Shown: positions 1-9,569, numbered from the stretch's first letter. The stretch: 64,000 nucleotides of DNA from Mycteria americana (GCF_035582795.1 NC_134365.1:221295887-221359886); one strand, 5' to 3'. The notes: generated from the letters alone by a model not told the origin. Translations and numbers: made by a program.

Positions 1-308
1 CCCCAAAACAGAGCTGGGATCCCCAAGATTGGAATTTGGCATCCCAAAACACAGGTGGGAGCCCCAGGGTTAGGGTTTAGCACCCCAAAACAGAGCGGGG
101 AGATGCAGGATCAAGGTTTGGCACCCCTTGAAGGGAGCCAGGAGCCCCAGGGCTGGGGTTTGGCACCCCAAAAACAGATCAGAGAGCCCCAGGGCTGGGA
201 TTTGGCATCTGGACAGGCTTGGCCACAACTCCCCGTGAGAGACGAGACACAAGCGAGCAGCGTCCCCCCCTTCCCCACTCCTGGGGGGCTCATGCGGGTC
301 CCCCTCAC
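1..308 (-). other. P4HA3 intron 11 (partial) with degenerate minisatellite
   Basis: Sequence between the exon 11 donor (GTGAGG at 303-308 on the minus strand) and the window edge. Bases 1-210 hold several degenerate copies of a unit of about 40 bp, centred on AGCCCCAGGGCTGGGGTTTG followed by GCACCCCAAAA. Apparent open frames here come from the repeat. No other gene is seen. Confidence 0.75.
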
Positions 309-3300
309 CTTAACCACGGGCACGCTGAAGTTGGCGTAGATGAAGGCGGTGGAGCCGCCAGCCTCCACTGCGCTCAGCTGGAAAAGGAGCAAAAATATGA
401 GCCATGGGTCTTCTTCTCCCCCCTGTGATATGGCTGCTTTGCATGGGGAAACTGAGGCATGAAACCTCCCTGGGTCCTCAACCACGTTTCCCTCGCTACA
501 GCATGGCAGAAACTCTTAAAATACTCTACAGACGTTGGCATTTAACACCCCACCACGGTCTGATTTAGGGTTGCCCTCACCCATTGTTGCCCTCACCCAT
601 CTCAAACCCTGTTCACTCTGAACCCTACTGATGACCAAGCAAGTGCACTCTCTCTGGGCGTGGAAATGAGGGAGGACTCACGTAGATCATGACCGTGGCG
701 ATCCTGTTGCCTGACTTCATTCTGTAAAGGGGGCTCTTCCTGGACTGCCCCAAGAGCGAGGAGGTGGGGACGGTCAGTCCCTTGCTGACGCGGCTTGGCC
801 TGGAGGCACCTCACGCCCAACAGCTCCAAGCTGCCCCCAGGGAAATCCCACCCTCTCCCTTCTTTTCTCTCCCTCCCTCCTTCCTTCCCTCTTCCCCACC
901 TCCTTGCTCCCTCCCTCCCTTCCCAGGAATATCCCAGGCACCAACCCAGGGATCACCATCCCGGGACCGCTCGCCTCTCCCCTGAGGACCATCCCAGGGT
1001 CCACCTCAGGAACATCTCAGGGACCATCCCAGGGACCACCTCCAGGAACATTTCAGGGAATATCCCAGGGATCATCATGGGGACACCCCCAGGGACCATC
1101 CAGGGACCTCCCTTGGGCACCATCCCAGGAGCACCATGGGGAGCACCCAAGGGCCCATCTCCAGGAACATCTGAGGGACCACCCCAGAGACCAGCCCATG
1201 GATCACCTCCAGGAACATCCCAGGGACCACCCCATGGTCCACCTCCAGGAACATCTCAGGGACCACCCCAGGGACCATCCCAGGAGCATCCCAAGGACCA
1301 TCCCAAGAGCACCACAGGAACCACCCTGGGCACCACCCCACGCACCACCCCATGATCCACCCCATGAACCACCCAGGCAGCTCCCTGACCGTGGCGTGGT
1401 CGAAGTGTGGCTCGTAGTGGCCTCCCAACCCATAGTTGACCACCTGTAGGTACTCGGCATAGGGTGGCCGCAAGTCCAGGCCGGTGACGGCAGCGATGCG
1501 CTGCTCCAACGCCCGCACCACCGGGTCGGCCGTGTCCTTCAGCCAGGCGCTGCGGGAGCACCCCACCTTCAGCCCCCCCAAATTCACGCGTGGCTGGGTG
1601 TGGAGGACCCAGGCCTCCCCAGCATGGTGTCACTGCCACCTTGGTGGTGGCAATGGGGCCATGGTGGTCCCGCTGGCTGGAGGCCAAGGGATGGGGTGGC
1701 TTCTACCTCTTGCTTATCCGGTACTCGGCTTTCTGCTGCTTCTCCCCGGAGGCGACCACGGACCTCTGCAGCTGGAGGACACATGGTGGGGGTTGGATGT
1801 TGCTGCAGATGGGGACCCCCACACCAAGCAGGGACCCCAGTCAGGGTCTAAACTGGGGGTTATACCACCTTCCATCACCAAGGTGTCCCACCAGGGTGAT
1901 GGAAGCAGTGATAGCAGTTGGATCCAAAGCGGTTGGGTGTCACCAAGTCAAGCCTGGCTAGGAAGGGGTTTAGGTGCATGCATGGACCTGGTTTCTCCCC
2001 AAAATCTTTTGGGGGGGCTCAGATGGAGCTAAGATGGGCTCATCCCCCCCCAGGGTCTCGCTGCAGAAGGCTTTGGCTAAGCCCTGGCTTAAAACCCCTC
2101 CTATCTCTGCATGCTCAGGGTGGTCCACCCTGGACCACCAGCTCTTGGGGCACCCTCCTCCAGGAGAGAGACATCCCTGGGGACGGGGCCAGCTCACCCA
2201 GGGCCCTGCCAACCCCTTGATGGTCTCAGCCTCGGCATCACTGATGAAATCGTGGTACAACGCCACGTAGGGTCGGATCCGGACCATCTCCTTCTTGGCA
2301 GGCTGGAGAAGGAGGTAAGGGCTGCCGTTGGTCTCGTAGGAGCAGCTGAGGTGCGGGAGATGCTCTGGGGCTGGCTGGGGAGAGAGAGGACCAAGGAGGG
2401 TGTGAGAGGTGGGACAGCAGTGGGGTGGGGGACCATGGCACTCCCCCTGCCAGCCCCACCTGCCCCCCCGGGCGCTGGCACAGCTCCTCGTAGGCGTCAC
2501 GGCTCTGCAGACGGGTGCCGTTGGGGCGTCGCAGGGGTCCAGTGCTCACCGCCGTCCCCATCTCCAGCAGCTTCTCGTACTTGGCCACGTTCCTCACCAC
2601 CCTTTGGTTACTGGGATCTGCCGGAGAAGTGGTGTCACCCAAAACACCGTGTCCCCATCACCCCCCTTCCCTGGCATCGGTCCCTGGACAATTGCCCCAT
2701 GTGGGGGCAAGAAATGGGGTGAAGGAGGCTGGTGCCATGCAGAGGTGATGGGGACACCCCAAAACCTCTCACCTCCTCCTGCTGCATCCAAGGTTGCCCC
2801 ACGTACCGTAGTGGAGAAACTCCCTGGAGAGACTCAAGGCGTGGGAGATGTTTCCAGCCTGGATGGGGGGAGCGGAGCCCGTGAGCATCCCCCTGCCCAC
2901 GGTTCGGCTCCACCGGGCACCTGGGTGATGGGGATGGGCCTCACGGCCGTACCATGAAGTAGGAGAAGGCAAGATGGTCCAGAGCATCCTCCAGGCTGCT
3001 CCGGTCCTCGGGGTTCCAGCTGCCATAGGAGAGGCGGAAGAGGCCGACGGCCTCCTCCAGCCAGGCGATGGAGTGGTAGTAGTCGCCCGTGTCATAGGCC
3101 ACCTGCAAGGCAGCGCACCGCCTGTCCCCACCCTGTCCCATGCCATGCCGTCCCCTCCCCTCCTGTACCATCCCATCCCATCCCATCCCACCAACCCCCC
3201 ACCCTTATCCCATCCCGACCCATCCCATCCCCTTCTCATCCCAGCCTATCCCCATGACCATCTTCATCCCAATCCCACCTTTACCCCCTCCCATCCTGTC

Positions 3301-6050
3301 CCTACCCTGTCCTGTCCCATCCCCATCCCCTGTCATCCCATCCCATTGCAATCCCCACCCATCCTGTCCCATCGCATCCTGTCACTTTCCTACCCCCATC
3401 CCCTCCCACGCCATCCCCATCCTGTCCCATCCCTTCCTTTCCTGTCCCATCCTCATCCCCATCCCCATCCCTCCTGCTCCATCCCCATTTCCATCTCCAT
3501 CCCCATTTCCATCCCCATCCCCATCTCCACCTCCATCTCATCCCATGCCATGCCACGCCATGCCATCCTGTCCTGTCCTGTCCCATCTCAGAATCACAGA
3601 ATCGTATAGGTTGGAAAAGACCTTTAAGATCATCGAGTCCAACCACAAACCTAACAAACACTGCCAAGCCCACCACTACACCATGTCCCTGAGCACCACG
3701 TCTACACGGCTTTTAAATACCTCCAGGGATGGCGACTCAACCACTTCCCTGGGCAGCCTGTTCCAGTGCTGGACAACCCTTTCAGTGAAGTAAAATTTCC
3801 TAATATCCAATCTAAACCTCCCCTGGCACAACTTGAGGCCATTTCCTCTCATCCTATCACTTGTTACTTGGGAGAAGAGACCGACCCCACCTCTCTGCAC
3901 CCTCCTTTCAGGCAGCTGTAGAGAGCGATGAGGTCTCCCCTCAGCCTCCTTTTCTCCAGGCTGAACAACCCCAGGTCCCTCAGCCGCTCCCCATCAGCCT
4001 TGTGCTCCAGACCCTTCCCCAGCTCCGTTGCCCTTCTCTGGACACGCTCCAGCACCTCAATGTCTCTCTTGGAGTGGGGGGCCCAAACCTGAACACAGCA
4101 TTCGAGGTGCGGCCTCACCAGTGCCGAGTACAGGGGGACGATCACTGCCCTAGTCCTGCTGGCCACGCAGGACTAGGGAAGTCCTCATCCCATCCCACCC
4201 CACCCCACCCCACCCTGTCCCATCCTATCCCACGCTCTAACACTCCATCCCAGCTCTGCAGTTGACCCTCAGAGCACTCTGCCCTGAACACAAACCTCTA
4301 TCAAAGCACCCAAATCCCCTCCCAGGATTTACAGACCCCCTTTCACCCCCGGGCAGGGGCCGACCCCGTACCCATCCGGGATGCTGGGGCAGGAGGTCTC
4401 CCCCAGGCCACCGGCTTGGCTCTTCCCTTCCTCGAGCCACAAAGCAGCAAGAAGCCCCGTTATTTGGGTGAGAGCCCAGAGGCGATGGCAAACGGGCAGA
4501 TGCCTGTGGGCTGAGTCAGAGGGGCCCCTCCGCATCCGTGTGGGAAGAAAACCCAACGTCTATCCCTATGGAAGCAACATCCCGGGCTGGAAAAGCTTTG
4601 TGGGGGGCTGACGGGGTTTGCCCTCACCTTGCCCACGTGGAAGCAGTCATCGGCGGAGAGGGAGACGCGCCGGCCGGGGCTGTAGAGGGGTGGGGGGCCG
4701 GTGCCGGCTCGCTGGAAGATGCCGTTGGCCATGCCCTTGACGCTGAGCGCGTAGACGTCCTGCAGCCGCATCAGTGCCCGGGCAGCTCCATCCAGGTCCT
4801 CGGCTCCAGGCAGCTCCTGCTCCACCTCTTTGAAGCCAGCATGGAGTGCTGAGGGCGGGTAATGGGGTGCATGGAGGGGGATTAATGAGCTTTTGGGGTG
4901 CAATTGCCCTTACCAGCCCTCCTCCATTCCCGGGGACCCCACATGCTGCTCCTCCATCCGTTCCCCTGCTCCTCCATCCATTCTCCTGCTCCTCCATCCA
5001 TTCCCCTGCTCCTCCACCCATTGTCCTGCTCCTCCATTCATTCTCCTGCTCCTCCACCCATTCTCCTGCTCCTCCACCCATTGTCCTGCTCCTCCACCCA
5101 TTCTCCTGCTCCTCCACCCATTCCCCTGCTCCTCCACCCATTCCCCTGCTCCTCCACCCGGTCCCCGTCACCTCCCGGCTCTCCCCAGCTGACAGAGAGG
5201 ACACCCAGCCGGGCATCCCCCCCATACCCTGGATGTTCTCGGTGGCCTCGTCGCTGTAGACGACGTTGGGCCAGTCGGAGTGGAGACGCTTGATGAGGCT
5301 GAAGGCCAGCAAGGGGTTGTCCACCGAGGCCGCAGGGTCCTGGTGCAGCGCCTGGACCTTCTCATAAAACCTACAAGGCACCCACGGGGTGACACTTTGA
5401 GTGATGCTCCTGGCTGGTGACACCCCCGGGGTGGGGTCTGGGGCCTGAGCCCCCCCCCCCCCCCCATAGTTGGGCAGCTTTGCCCCAGCGCCCACTTTTG
5501 GCCAAGCCAGAAAGCGGGGAAACCCCCATGAAGGTGGGTAGACCCCATCCCTGGTGGGTACGTGGGGACGGCCCTCGGCGATGCTGTGACCCACATCCCC
5601 AGGCCCCACCCTAGGCTTTTGGGGACCCACATCCCCCGACATGGCTGGCGGGGGGGGGGGGAATGGGCGACGTCCGGGCTGTGCTCCTCACCCCCCCCCC
5701 CCCATGCCCCAAGCTCCTATTTAGGGGCACCCCCAAAAATTGGGTGCTTGGGGAGGTGGGTTACCCCCCCCCCCCCCCCCCCCCCGCCAGGGCAGCACCC
5801 ACCCGTGGGGCGGGGCGGTGAGGGCTGGGGGCGGCCGGTACCTGGCGAGGCGGCGCAGGCGGGCGCTCTCCTCCCTGAGGTAAGCTCGGAGCCGGCGGAG
5901 CAGGCGGCCCTCGGAGCCCAGCGCCCTGCGGACGCTCAGCATGGCCGTGTAGGTCTCGGCCGGGGCATGGGGCGGCAGCAGGGCCAGCAGCACCCCCAGC
6001 CCCAGCACCCACGGCCCCCCCGGCACCCCCGGCACCCCCAGCCCCCGCAT
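309..6050 (-). CDS. P4HA3: P4HA3, prolyl 4-hydroxylase subunit alpha-3 (exons 1-11; 3' end outside window)
   Basis: Catalytic alpha subunit of collagen prolyl 4-hydroxylase, which hydroxylates proline in X-Pro-Gly repeats in the ER lumen using Fe2+, 2-oxoglutarate, O2 and ascorbate. Exons read on the minus strand, all phase-consistent: 5842-6050, 5228-5370, 4628-4848, 2953-3102, 2807-2858, 2460-2617, 2198-2374, 1707-1771, 1390-1549, 682-744, 309-377. They sum to 1467 nt, 489 codons. Residues 1-31 form a signal peptide. The middle is the peptide-substrate-binding helical domain ([11 protein letters not shown], then [11 protein letters not shown]). The dioxygenase core includes [13 protein letters not shown] and the iron-binding HxD of HFDHAT (His440, Asp442). 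The distal iron His and the 2-oxoglutarate Lys lie in the last ~55 codons, before base 1. Alignment from memory to human P4HA3 (544 aa) is colinear and clearly better than to P4HA1 or P4HA2. No frame damage is seen. Two introns are filled by minisatellites. Confidence 0.96.
836..930. repeat. Polypyrimidine tract
   Basis: Almost pure C/T on the plus strand (CCTCCCTCCTTCCTTCCCTC-type runs) in P4HA3 intron 9. Low-complexity sequence with no coding value. Confidence 0.8.
950..1378. repeat. Minisatellite in P4HA3 intron 9 (unit ~12/24 bp)
   Basis: Tandem, imperfect copies of CCAGGGACCATC and CCAGGAACATCTCAGGGACC, runs of 12-bp subunits often paired as 24 bp. The array reaches to within about a dozen bases of the exon 9 donor at 1389. 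Frames without stops on both strands (rich in Pro/Gly/His or Met/Trp/Gly) are a by-product of the repeat. Confidence 0.88.
3125..3588. repeat. CATCCC-type simple/minisatellite repeat in P4HA3 intron 3
   Basis: Run of CCATCCC, CCCATCC and CCTGTCC words with no long fixed period, just upstream (in transcription) of P4HA3 exon 4 and abutting the 3' end of a CR1 element. Low complexity, non-coding. Confidence 0.85.
3590..4168 (-). mobile_element. CR1 LINE, 5'-truncated, minus strand
   Basis: A copy of about 580 bp of the 3' end of a CR1 non-LTR retrotransposon. On the minus strand it encodes C-terminal reverse-transcriptase remnants (e.g. [20 protein letters not shown], then [15 protein letters not shown]) and ends at the plus-strand left side with the CR1 3' octamer repeat, seen as AGAATCACAGAATCG. 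It is 5'-truncated, as most CR1 copies are, and sits in P4HA3 intron 3 in the same orientation as the gene. Two reading frames are needed to cover the RT region, so the copy is inactive. It is not a host gene. Confidence 0.95.
4148..4178. repeat. Perfect 12-bp inverted repeat at CR1 5' junction
   Basis: CCCTAGTCCTGC at 4148-4159 and its exact reverse complement at 4167-4178, with a 7-base spacer. The left arm is CR1 sequence; the right arm lies at or beyond the truncated 5' end of the element at 3590-4168. Confidence 0.85.
4940..5162. repeat. 20-bp minisatellite in P4HA3 intron 2
   Basis: About 11 tandem copies of a 20-bp unit, CTCCTCCACCCATTGTCCTG, with small variants. Because 20 is not a multiple of 3, every frame reads through the array with a 20-residue period, giving long spurious frames on both strands. 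It lies between P4HA3 exons 2 and 3. Confidence 0.95.
5371..5841 (-). other. P4HA3 intron 1
   Basis: Between the exon 1 donor (GTACCGG) and the exon 2 acceptor (CCTTGTAG). Holds several poly-C/poly-G runs (5450-5466, 5651-5661, 5692-5703, 5767-5785) and no other gene. Confidence 0.8.
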
Positions 6051-6130
6051 CCGGCCGCGCCGCCGGGAGAGGCCGGGGGAGGGCGGAGGGCGGAGGGCGG
6101 AGGGGCGGGGAGGCCCCGCCTGGGGGGGGG
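5786..6130. promoter_or_regulatory. P4HA3 CpG-rich first exon and promoter
   Basis: GC- and CpG-rich segment covering the P4HA3 start codon (complement of 6048-6050) and its upstream flank, with a GGGCGG-type Sp1-like box in the 6070-6115 stretch. No TATA box is apparent. The transcription start would lie a short distance above 6050; this is inferred from composition. Confidence 0.55.
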
Positions 6131-6189
6131 GGGGTGTGGGGGGAAGGGGGGTGCCCCGGATCCGCCACGCTGGCTGGGGGGGGGTGGGG

Positions 6190-7210
6190 GGTGCTGGTCC
6201 CCATCCTGCCGGTCCCCATCTTGTCTGGCCCCGTCCTGCCTCGGACTCATCCTGCCTGGCCCCATCCCATCCTCTCCCTGTCCCCGTCCCCTCCTGCCCC
6301 CATCCTGCCGGTCCCCATCCTGCCTTGGACTCATCCTGCCTGTCCCCATCTTCCCTGTCCCCATCCCATCCTATCCCTGTCCTCCTCCTGCCTGCCCCCA
6401 TCTTCTCTGGCCCCATCCTGCCTGTCCCCATCCTCCCTGTCCCCCTCTTGCCTGTCCCCATCCTGCCTTGGACTCATCCTGCCTGTCCCATCTTCCCTGT
6501 CCCCATCCCATCCTATCCCTGTCCTCCTCCTGCCTGCCCCCATCTTCTCTGGCCCCATCCTGCCTGTCCCCATCTTCTCTGGCCCCATCCTGCCTGTCCC
6601 CATCCTCCCTGTCCCCCTCTTGCCTGTCCCCATCCTGCCTCGGACTCATCCTGCCTGTCCCCATCTTCCCTGTCCCCATCCCATCCTATCCCTGTCCTCC
6701 TCCTGCCTGTCCCCATCTTCTCTGGCCCCATCCTCCCTGTCCCCATCCTCCCTGTCCCCTCTTGTCTGGCCCCATCCTGCCTCGGACTCATCCTGCCTGG
6801 CCCCATCCCATCCTGTCCCTGTCCCTGTCCCCTCCTGTCCCCATCCTGCCGGTCCCCATCCTGCCTGTCCCCCTCTTGCCTGGCCCCATCCTGCCTCGGA
6901 CTCATCCTGCCTGTCCCCATCTTCACTGTCCCCATCCTGCCCGGCCCCATCCCATTCTATCCCTGCCCCCATCCCCTCCTGTCCCCATCCTGCCCATCCC
7001 CCCCGCGCCTGTCCCCCTCTTGTCTGGCCCCATCCCATCCTATCGCTGTCCCCATCCCCTCCTGGCCCCATCCTGCCTCTCCCCATCCTCCCTGTCCCCA
7101 TCCTGCCTGTCCCACTCCTGCCTGTCCCCCTCTTGTCTGTCCCCATCCTGCCCTGGCCTCATCCTGCCTGTCCCTGTCCTGTCTTGTCCTGTCCCCATCC
7201 CACCTATCCC
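6190..7210. repeat. ~1-kb minisatellite upstream of P4HA3 (15-bp basic unit, higher-order pattern)
   Basis: Dense array of CCCCATCCTGCCTGT-like 15-mers. They are arranged in longer blocks that recur with the marker words CCTCGGACTCATCCTG and CATCCCATCCTATCCCTG, i.e. a higher-order repeat. C-rich on the plus strand and G-rich on the minus. Frames of several hundred codons are open on both strands only because the unit has no stop codons. Confidence 0.93.
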
Positions 7211-7640
7211 AGTGGGGTGAGGGTGGTGGGTCGGGGACGTCCCGCTGGGTTCCCACCAACACTGCGGACGCTTTCACACCCTGGAAAAACCCCTTTTTGC
7301 AGAAAACCTCATCGGAGCGGGCGCTCAAGTGCCCCATCTGTGGGGACAGCACCGTGATGGCACCCCAAAATACACCCCCCTGCCAGCCGAGTGTCCCCAA
7401 CCCTCAGCCCCCCTGGAGCCTCCCGGGGAAAACGGGCCAGAACCGGCTGAATTCCCAAAGGAAAGGCCAAGAGAAGTTGGGAAATGTGGGTGCACCTGCG
7501 CCAAGGGGCCGGGGGGGTCCAGCCCTGTCCTGCACCATGGCGGGGGTGATGGGTGCGAGGACATGATGGGTGCGAGGACATGATGGGTGCAGAGCTTGGG
7601 GCGAGCATTGCTCTGAGATCCTCCACTCCAGGGTCTGGCT
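7211..7640. other. Unique spacer between two minisatellites
   Basis: Non-repetitive stretch between the P4HA3-side and defensin-side arrays. Contains a short frame with a CPICG word near 7330, but with no start, splice or domain context. A 20-bp tandem duplication (GGGTGCGAGGACATGAT-type) lies at about 7551-7590. I recognise no gene. Confidence 0.55.
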
Positions 7641-7649
7641 GCCACGTTC

Positions 7650-8385
7650 CATCACTCAGCCATGTCCCATGTCCCCGTCACTCAACCATGTCCTTTGTCC
7701 CCATCATTCCATGTCCCATCGCTCAGCCGTGTCCCATGTCCCCGTCACTCAGCTCTGTCCCACGTCCCCATCACTCCACCATGTTGCACGTCCCCATTGC
7801 TCAGCCATGTTCCATGTCCCCATCACTCAATGTCCCACGTACCCATCGCTCAGCCATATCCCACATTCCCATGCTCAGCCGTGTCCCATGTCCCCGTCAT
7901 TCCATGTCACATGTCCCCATTGCTCAGCCGTGTCCCATGTCCCCATCACTCCATGTCCCATGTCCCCATTGCTCAGCCATGTCCCACGTCCCCGTCACTC
8001 AGCCATGTCCCACGTCCCCATCACTCCATGTCCCATGTCCCCATCACTCAGCCATGTCCCACGTCCCCATCACTCCATATCCCATGTCCCCATCACTCAG
8101 CCATGTCCCATCCCATTGCTCAGCTGTGTCCCATGTCCCCGTCACTCAGCCGTCCCACATCCCCATCATTCCTTGGGTTGCATGTCCCCATCGCTCTGCT
8201 GTGTCCCATTTCCCCATCACTGTCGCTTGTCCCCATGACTCAGCCGTGTCTCATGGCCCCATCACTCCATGTCCCATGTCCCCATCACTCAGCCATGTCC
8301 CACGTCCCCGTCACTCCATGTCGCATGTCCCTGTCACTCAGCCATGTCCCATGTCCCCATCACTCCATGTCATGCCCCATGTCCC
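7650..8385. repeat. Minisatellite 5' of the defensin-like gene (unit ~23-26 bp)
   Basis: Roughly 28-30 imperfect copies of a unit reading CATGTCCCATGTCCCCATCA plus a CTCAGC or CTC tail. It ends ~280 bp before the start codon of the beta-defensin-like gene at 8668. Open frames through it (Ser/Pro/His/Val-rich) are repeat artefacts. Confidence 0.93.
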
Positions 8386-8629
8386 CACATCACACCCCCC
8401 CCCTTCTTCCCCCCCCCCAGTCACCCCAAGAAGCCGGACAAACACCCCCCCCCCCAACTCCTCAACCTCCCTCACCCCCTGCCGCCTTCACACGGGGCCC
8501 GTCCCTGTCCCCTGGGTCCCCTGGGTCCCCGCTGGCAGCTGCCGGAGCAGGCCAAGCCGTCGCCCGTCGCTAAACCCCATCCAGCAGCACCCTCCACCCC
8601 CAAACCCCACCTCCCCGGTGCCAAACCCC

Positions 8630-8637
8630 ATAAATAC
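8630..8637 (+). promoter_or_regulatory. TATA-like box or 5' splice context of the defensin-like gene
   Basis: ATAAATAC sits 31-38 bp before the ATG at 8668. It could act as a TATA box with a very short leader. Alternatively, CAGCCCCAG at 8637-8645 could be a splice acceptor joining an upstream non-coding exon, the arrangement I recall for avian beta-defensin genes. Sequence alone does not decide. Confidence 0.4.
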
Positions 8638-8667
8638 AGCCCCAGGTGACACCGGTGTCCCCACACC

Positions 8668-8979
8668 ATGCCCGTCCCACGCCTGGCCCTGCTCCTGGCC
8701 CTGCTCCTGGCCACCGGCCCCCGGCACCCCACCGCCGCCATCCCCTGGGGACCCCCTGCCGATGCCGTCCCCACCAGCGCCCGCCCTTGCGCCCAGCACA
8801 CCGGCCGCTGCCGCCGCGTCTGCTTCGCCCACGAGACCCAGCGGGGACATTTTGGTTGTCCTCGGCGCTACCGGTAAGATGGGGACACCGGGAGAGCCCC
8901 CCCTCCCCTCCCAACCCCCCCATGACCTTGGTGGGGGGGTGTCTTCTTCTCTTCCAGGTGCTGCGTGCCCAAAATGTAG
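8668..8979 (+). CDS. Beta-defensin-like antimicrobial peptide, two coding exons
   Basis: Exons 8668-8873 and 8958-8979, joined across an 84-bp GT-AG intron (GTAAGATG ... CTCTTCCAG), encode 75 residues. Residues 1 to ~17-24 are a signal peptide (LALLLALLLA core). A Pro/Ala-rich pro-segment follows, then a mature region with Cys at 41, 48, 52, 64, 70 and 71, i.e. C-X6-C-X3-C-X11-C-X5-CC. It contains GRCRRVC, then GHFGCPRRYRCC. From Cys41 on it has seven Arg, one Lys, one Glu and three His, so it is strongly cationic. This is the beta-defensin six-cysteine layout; the conserved Gly before Cys4 is present. The ATG context ACACCATGC is favourable. Signal and most of the mature peptide share one exon, and the last exon carries the final Cys pair. 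Expected role: secreted host-defence peptide. By cysteine spacing it resembles teleost beta-defensins and avian ovodefensins as I recall them. It sits outside the known avian defensin cluster. A pseudogene or chance frame is unlikely, since splicing exactly restores the CC pair and a stop. Confidence 0.8.
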
Positions 8980-9096
8980 CAGCAGGATGGACCGGGAGGC
9001 GACGATGCTCGGGGCCATCCCATATCCTTCCCCAGCAGGGTCATCTCCCTCAGGATTTTCCCAATATTGGCTGGATTTCACCCGTTTTGGGAGGAT

Positions 9097-9102
9097 TTTA
9101 TT
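9097..9102 (-). terminator. Candidate NEU3 poly(A) signal
   Basis: TTTATT on the plus strand reads AATAAA on the minus, ~610 bp beyond the NEU3 stop. It is the only canonical minus-strand hexamer I found between 9,000 and 9,716. Confidence 0.4.
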
Positions 9103-9541
9103 TGGCAGCACCATGGGGACGTGAGGTCGCCGTCACCGTCGGGATGCCACAACCTGTCCCCTATGGAGCGGAGTAAACCCCCCCCAAGATCTGAGTGCTT
9201 TTTCCCATGGGAATATGGGGCAAAACGCCGCCTGAACCAGGAAACTGAAGAAAACAGAATTTAAAAAATGGTAAAAAAGGGGAATTCTCTCCCTGCCACG
9301 GGGGGGTGGAGGCAGAAATCGCTGATATTTTAAACTAAATCACTACTTTTGGGTATTCTTCCCCAGGGGACTGGCTGCTCTCAGTGGCACCTTCTGCTTT
9401 TTTGCTGCTACCGGGTGAAAAATGCTGATTTTTGGTGAAGCAGCGGCGTTTCAGATGCCATGCCGGCATCCCCCCCCGGCCAACCCACAGCAGATCCTCC
9501 ACCCCCTCCCCAGGTCACCAACAACATCTATCTGACGGGTG

Positions 9542-9569
9542 ATTAAAAACCAAGCGTTAATTAAATAAA
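9542..9569 (+). terminator. Candidate plus-strand poly(A) signals
   Basis: ATTAAA at 9542-9547 and AATAAA at 9564-9569, about 565-590 bp after the stop of the defensin-like gene. They could end its transcript, whose 3' UTR would then overlap that of the convergent NEU3. Confidence 0.4.

Noticed and set aside
3676-4166. Minus-strand frames resembling a conserved protein
   Set aside because: They are reverse-transcriptase remnants of the CR1 LINE, not a host gene; the same applies to 61,407-61,885.
4647-5642. 331-codon minus-strand frame with Glu/Gly/Trp repeats
   Set aside because: Fuses P4HA3 exons 2 and 3 with the 20-bp minisatellite in the intron; the middle is intron by splice sites and by homology.
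5562-7566. Very long Pro/Ser/His-rich open frames on both strands (up to ~550 codons)
   Set aside because: They coincide with the 15-bp minisatellite, are open in several frames at once, have no domain or splice context, and reflect a stop-free repeat unit.
7329-7583. Frame near a CPICG word (possible zinc ribbon)
   Set aside because: Only one cysteine pair, no partner pair, no start or splice evidence; likely chance.
7650-8385. Regularly spaced repeats that could suggest a CRISPR array
   Set aside because: Units are contiguous and imperfect with no unique spacers, and the genome is a bird's; it is a minisatellite.
7553-9124. 523-codon plus-strand frame covering the minisatellite and the defensin-like locus
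   Set aside because: Repeat-driven frame that reads the defensin exons in a different phase; the spliced 75-aa product is far better supported.
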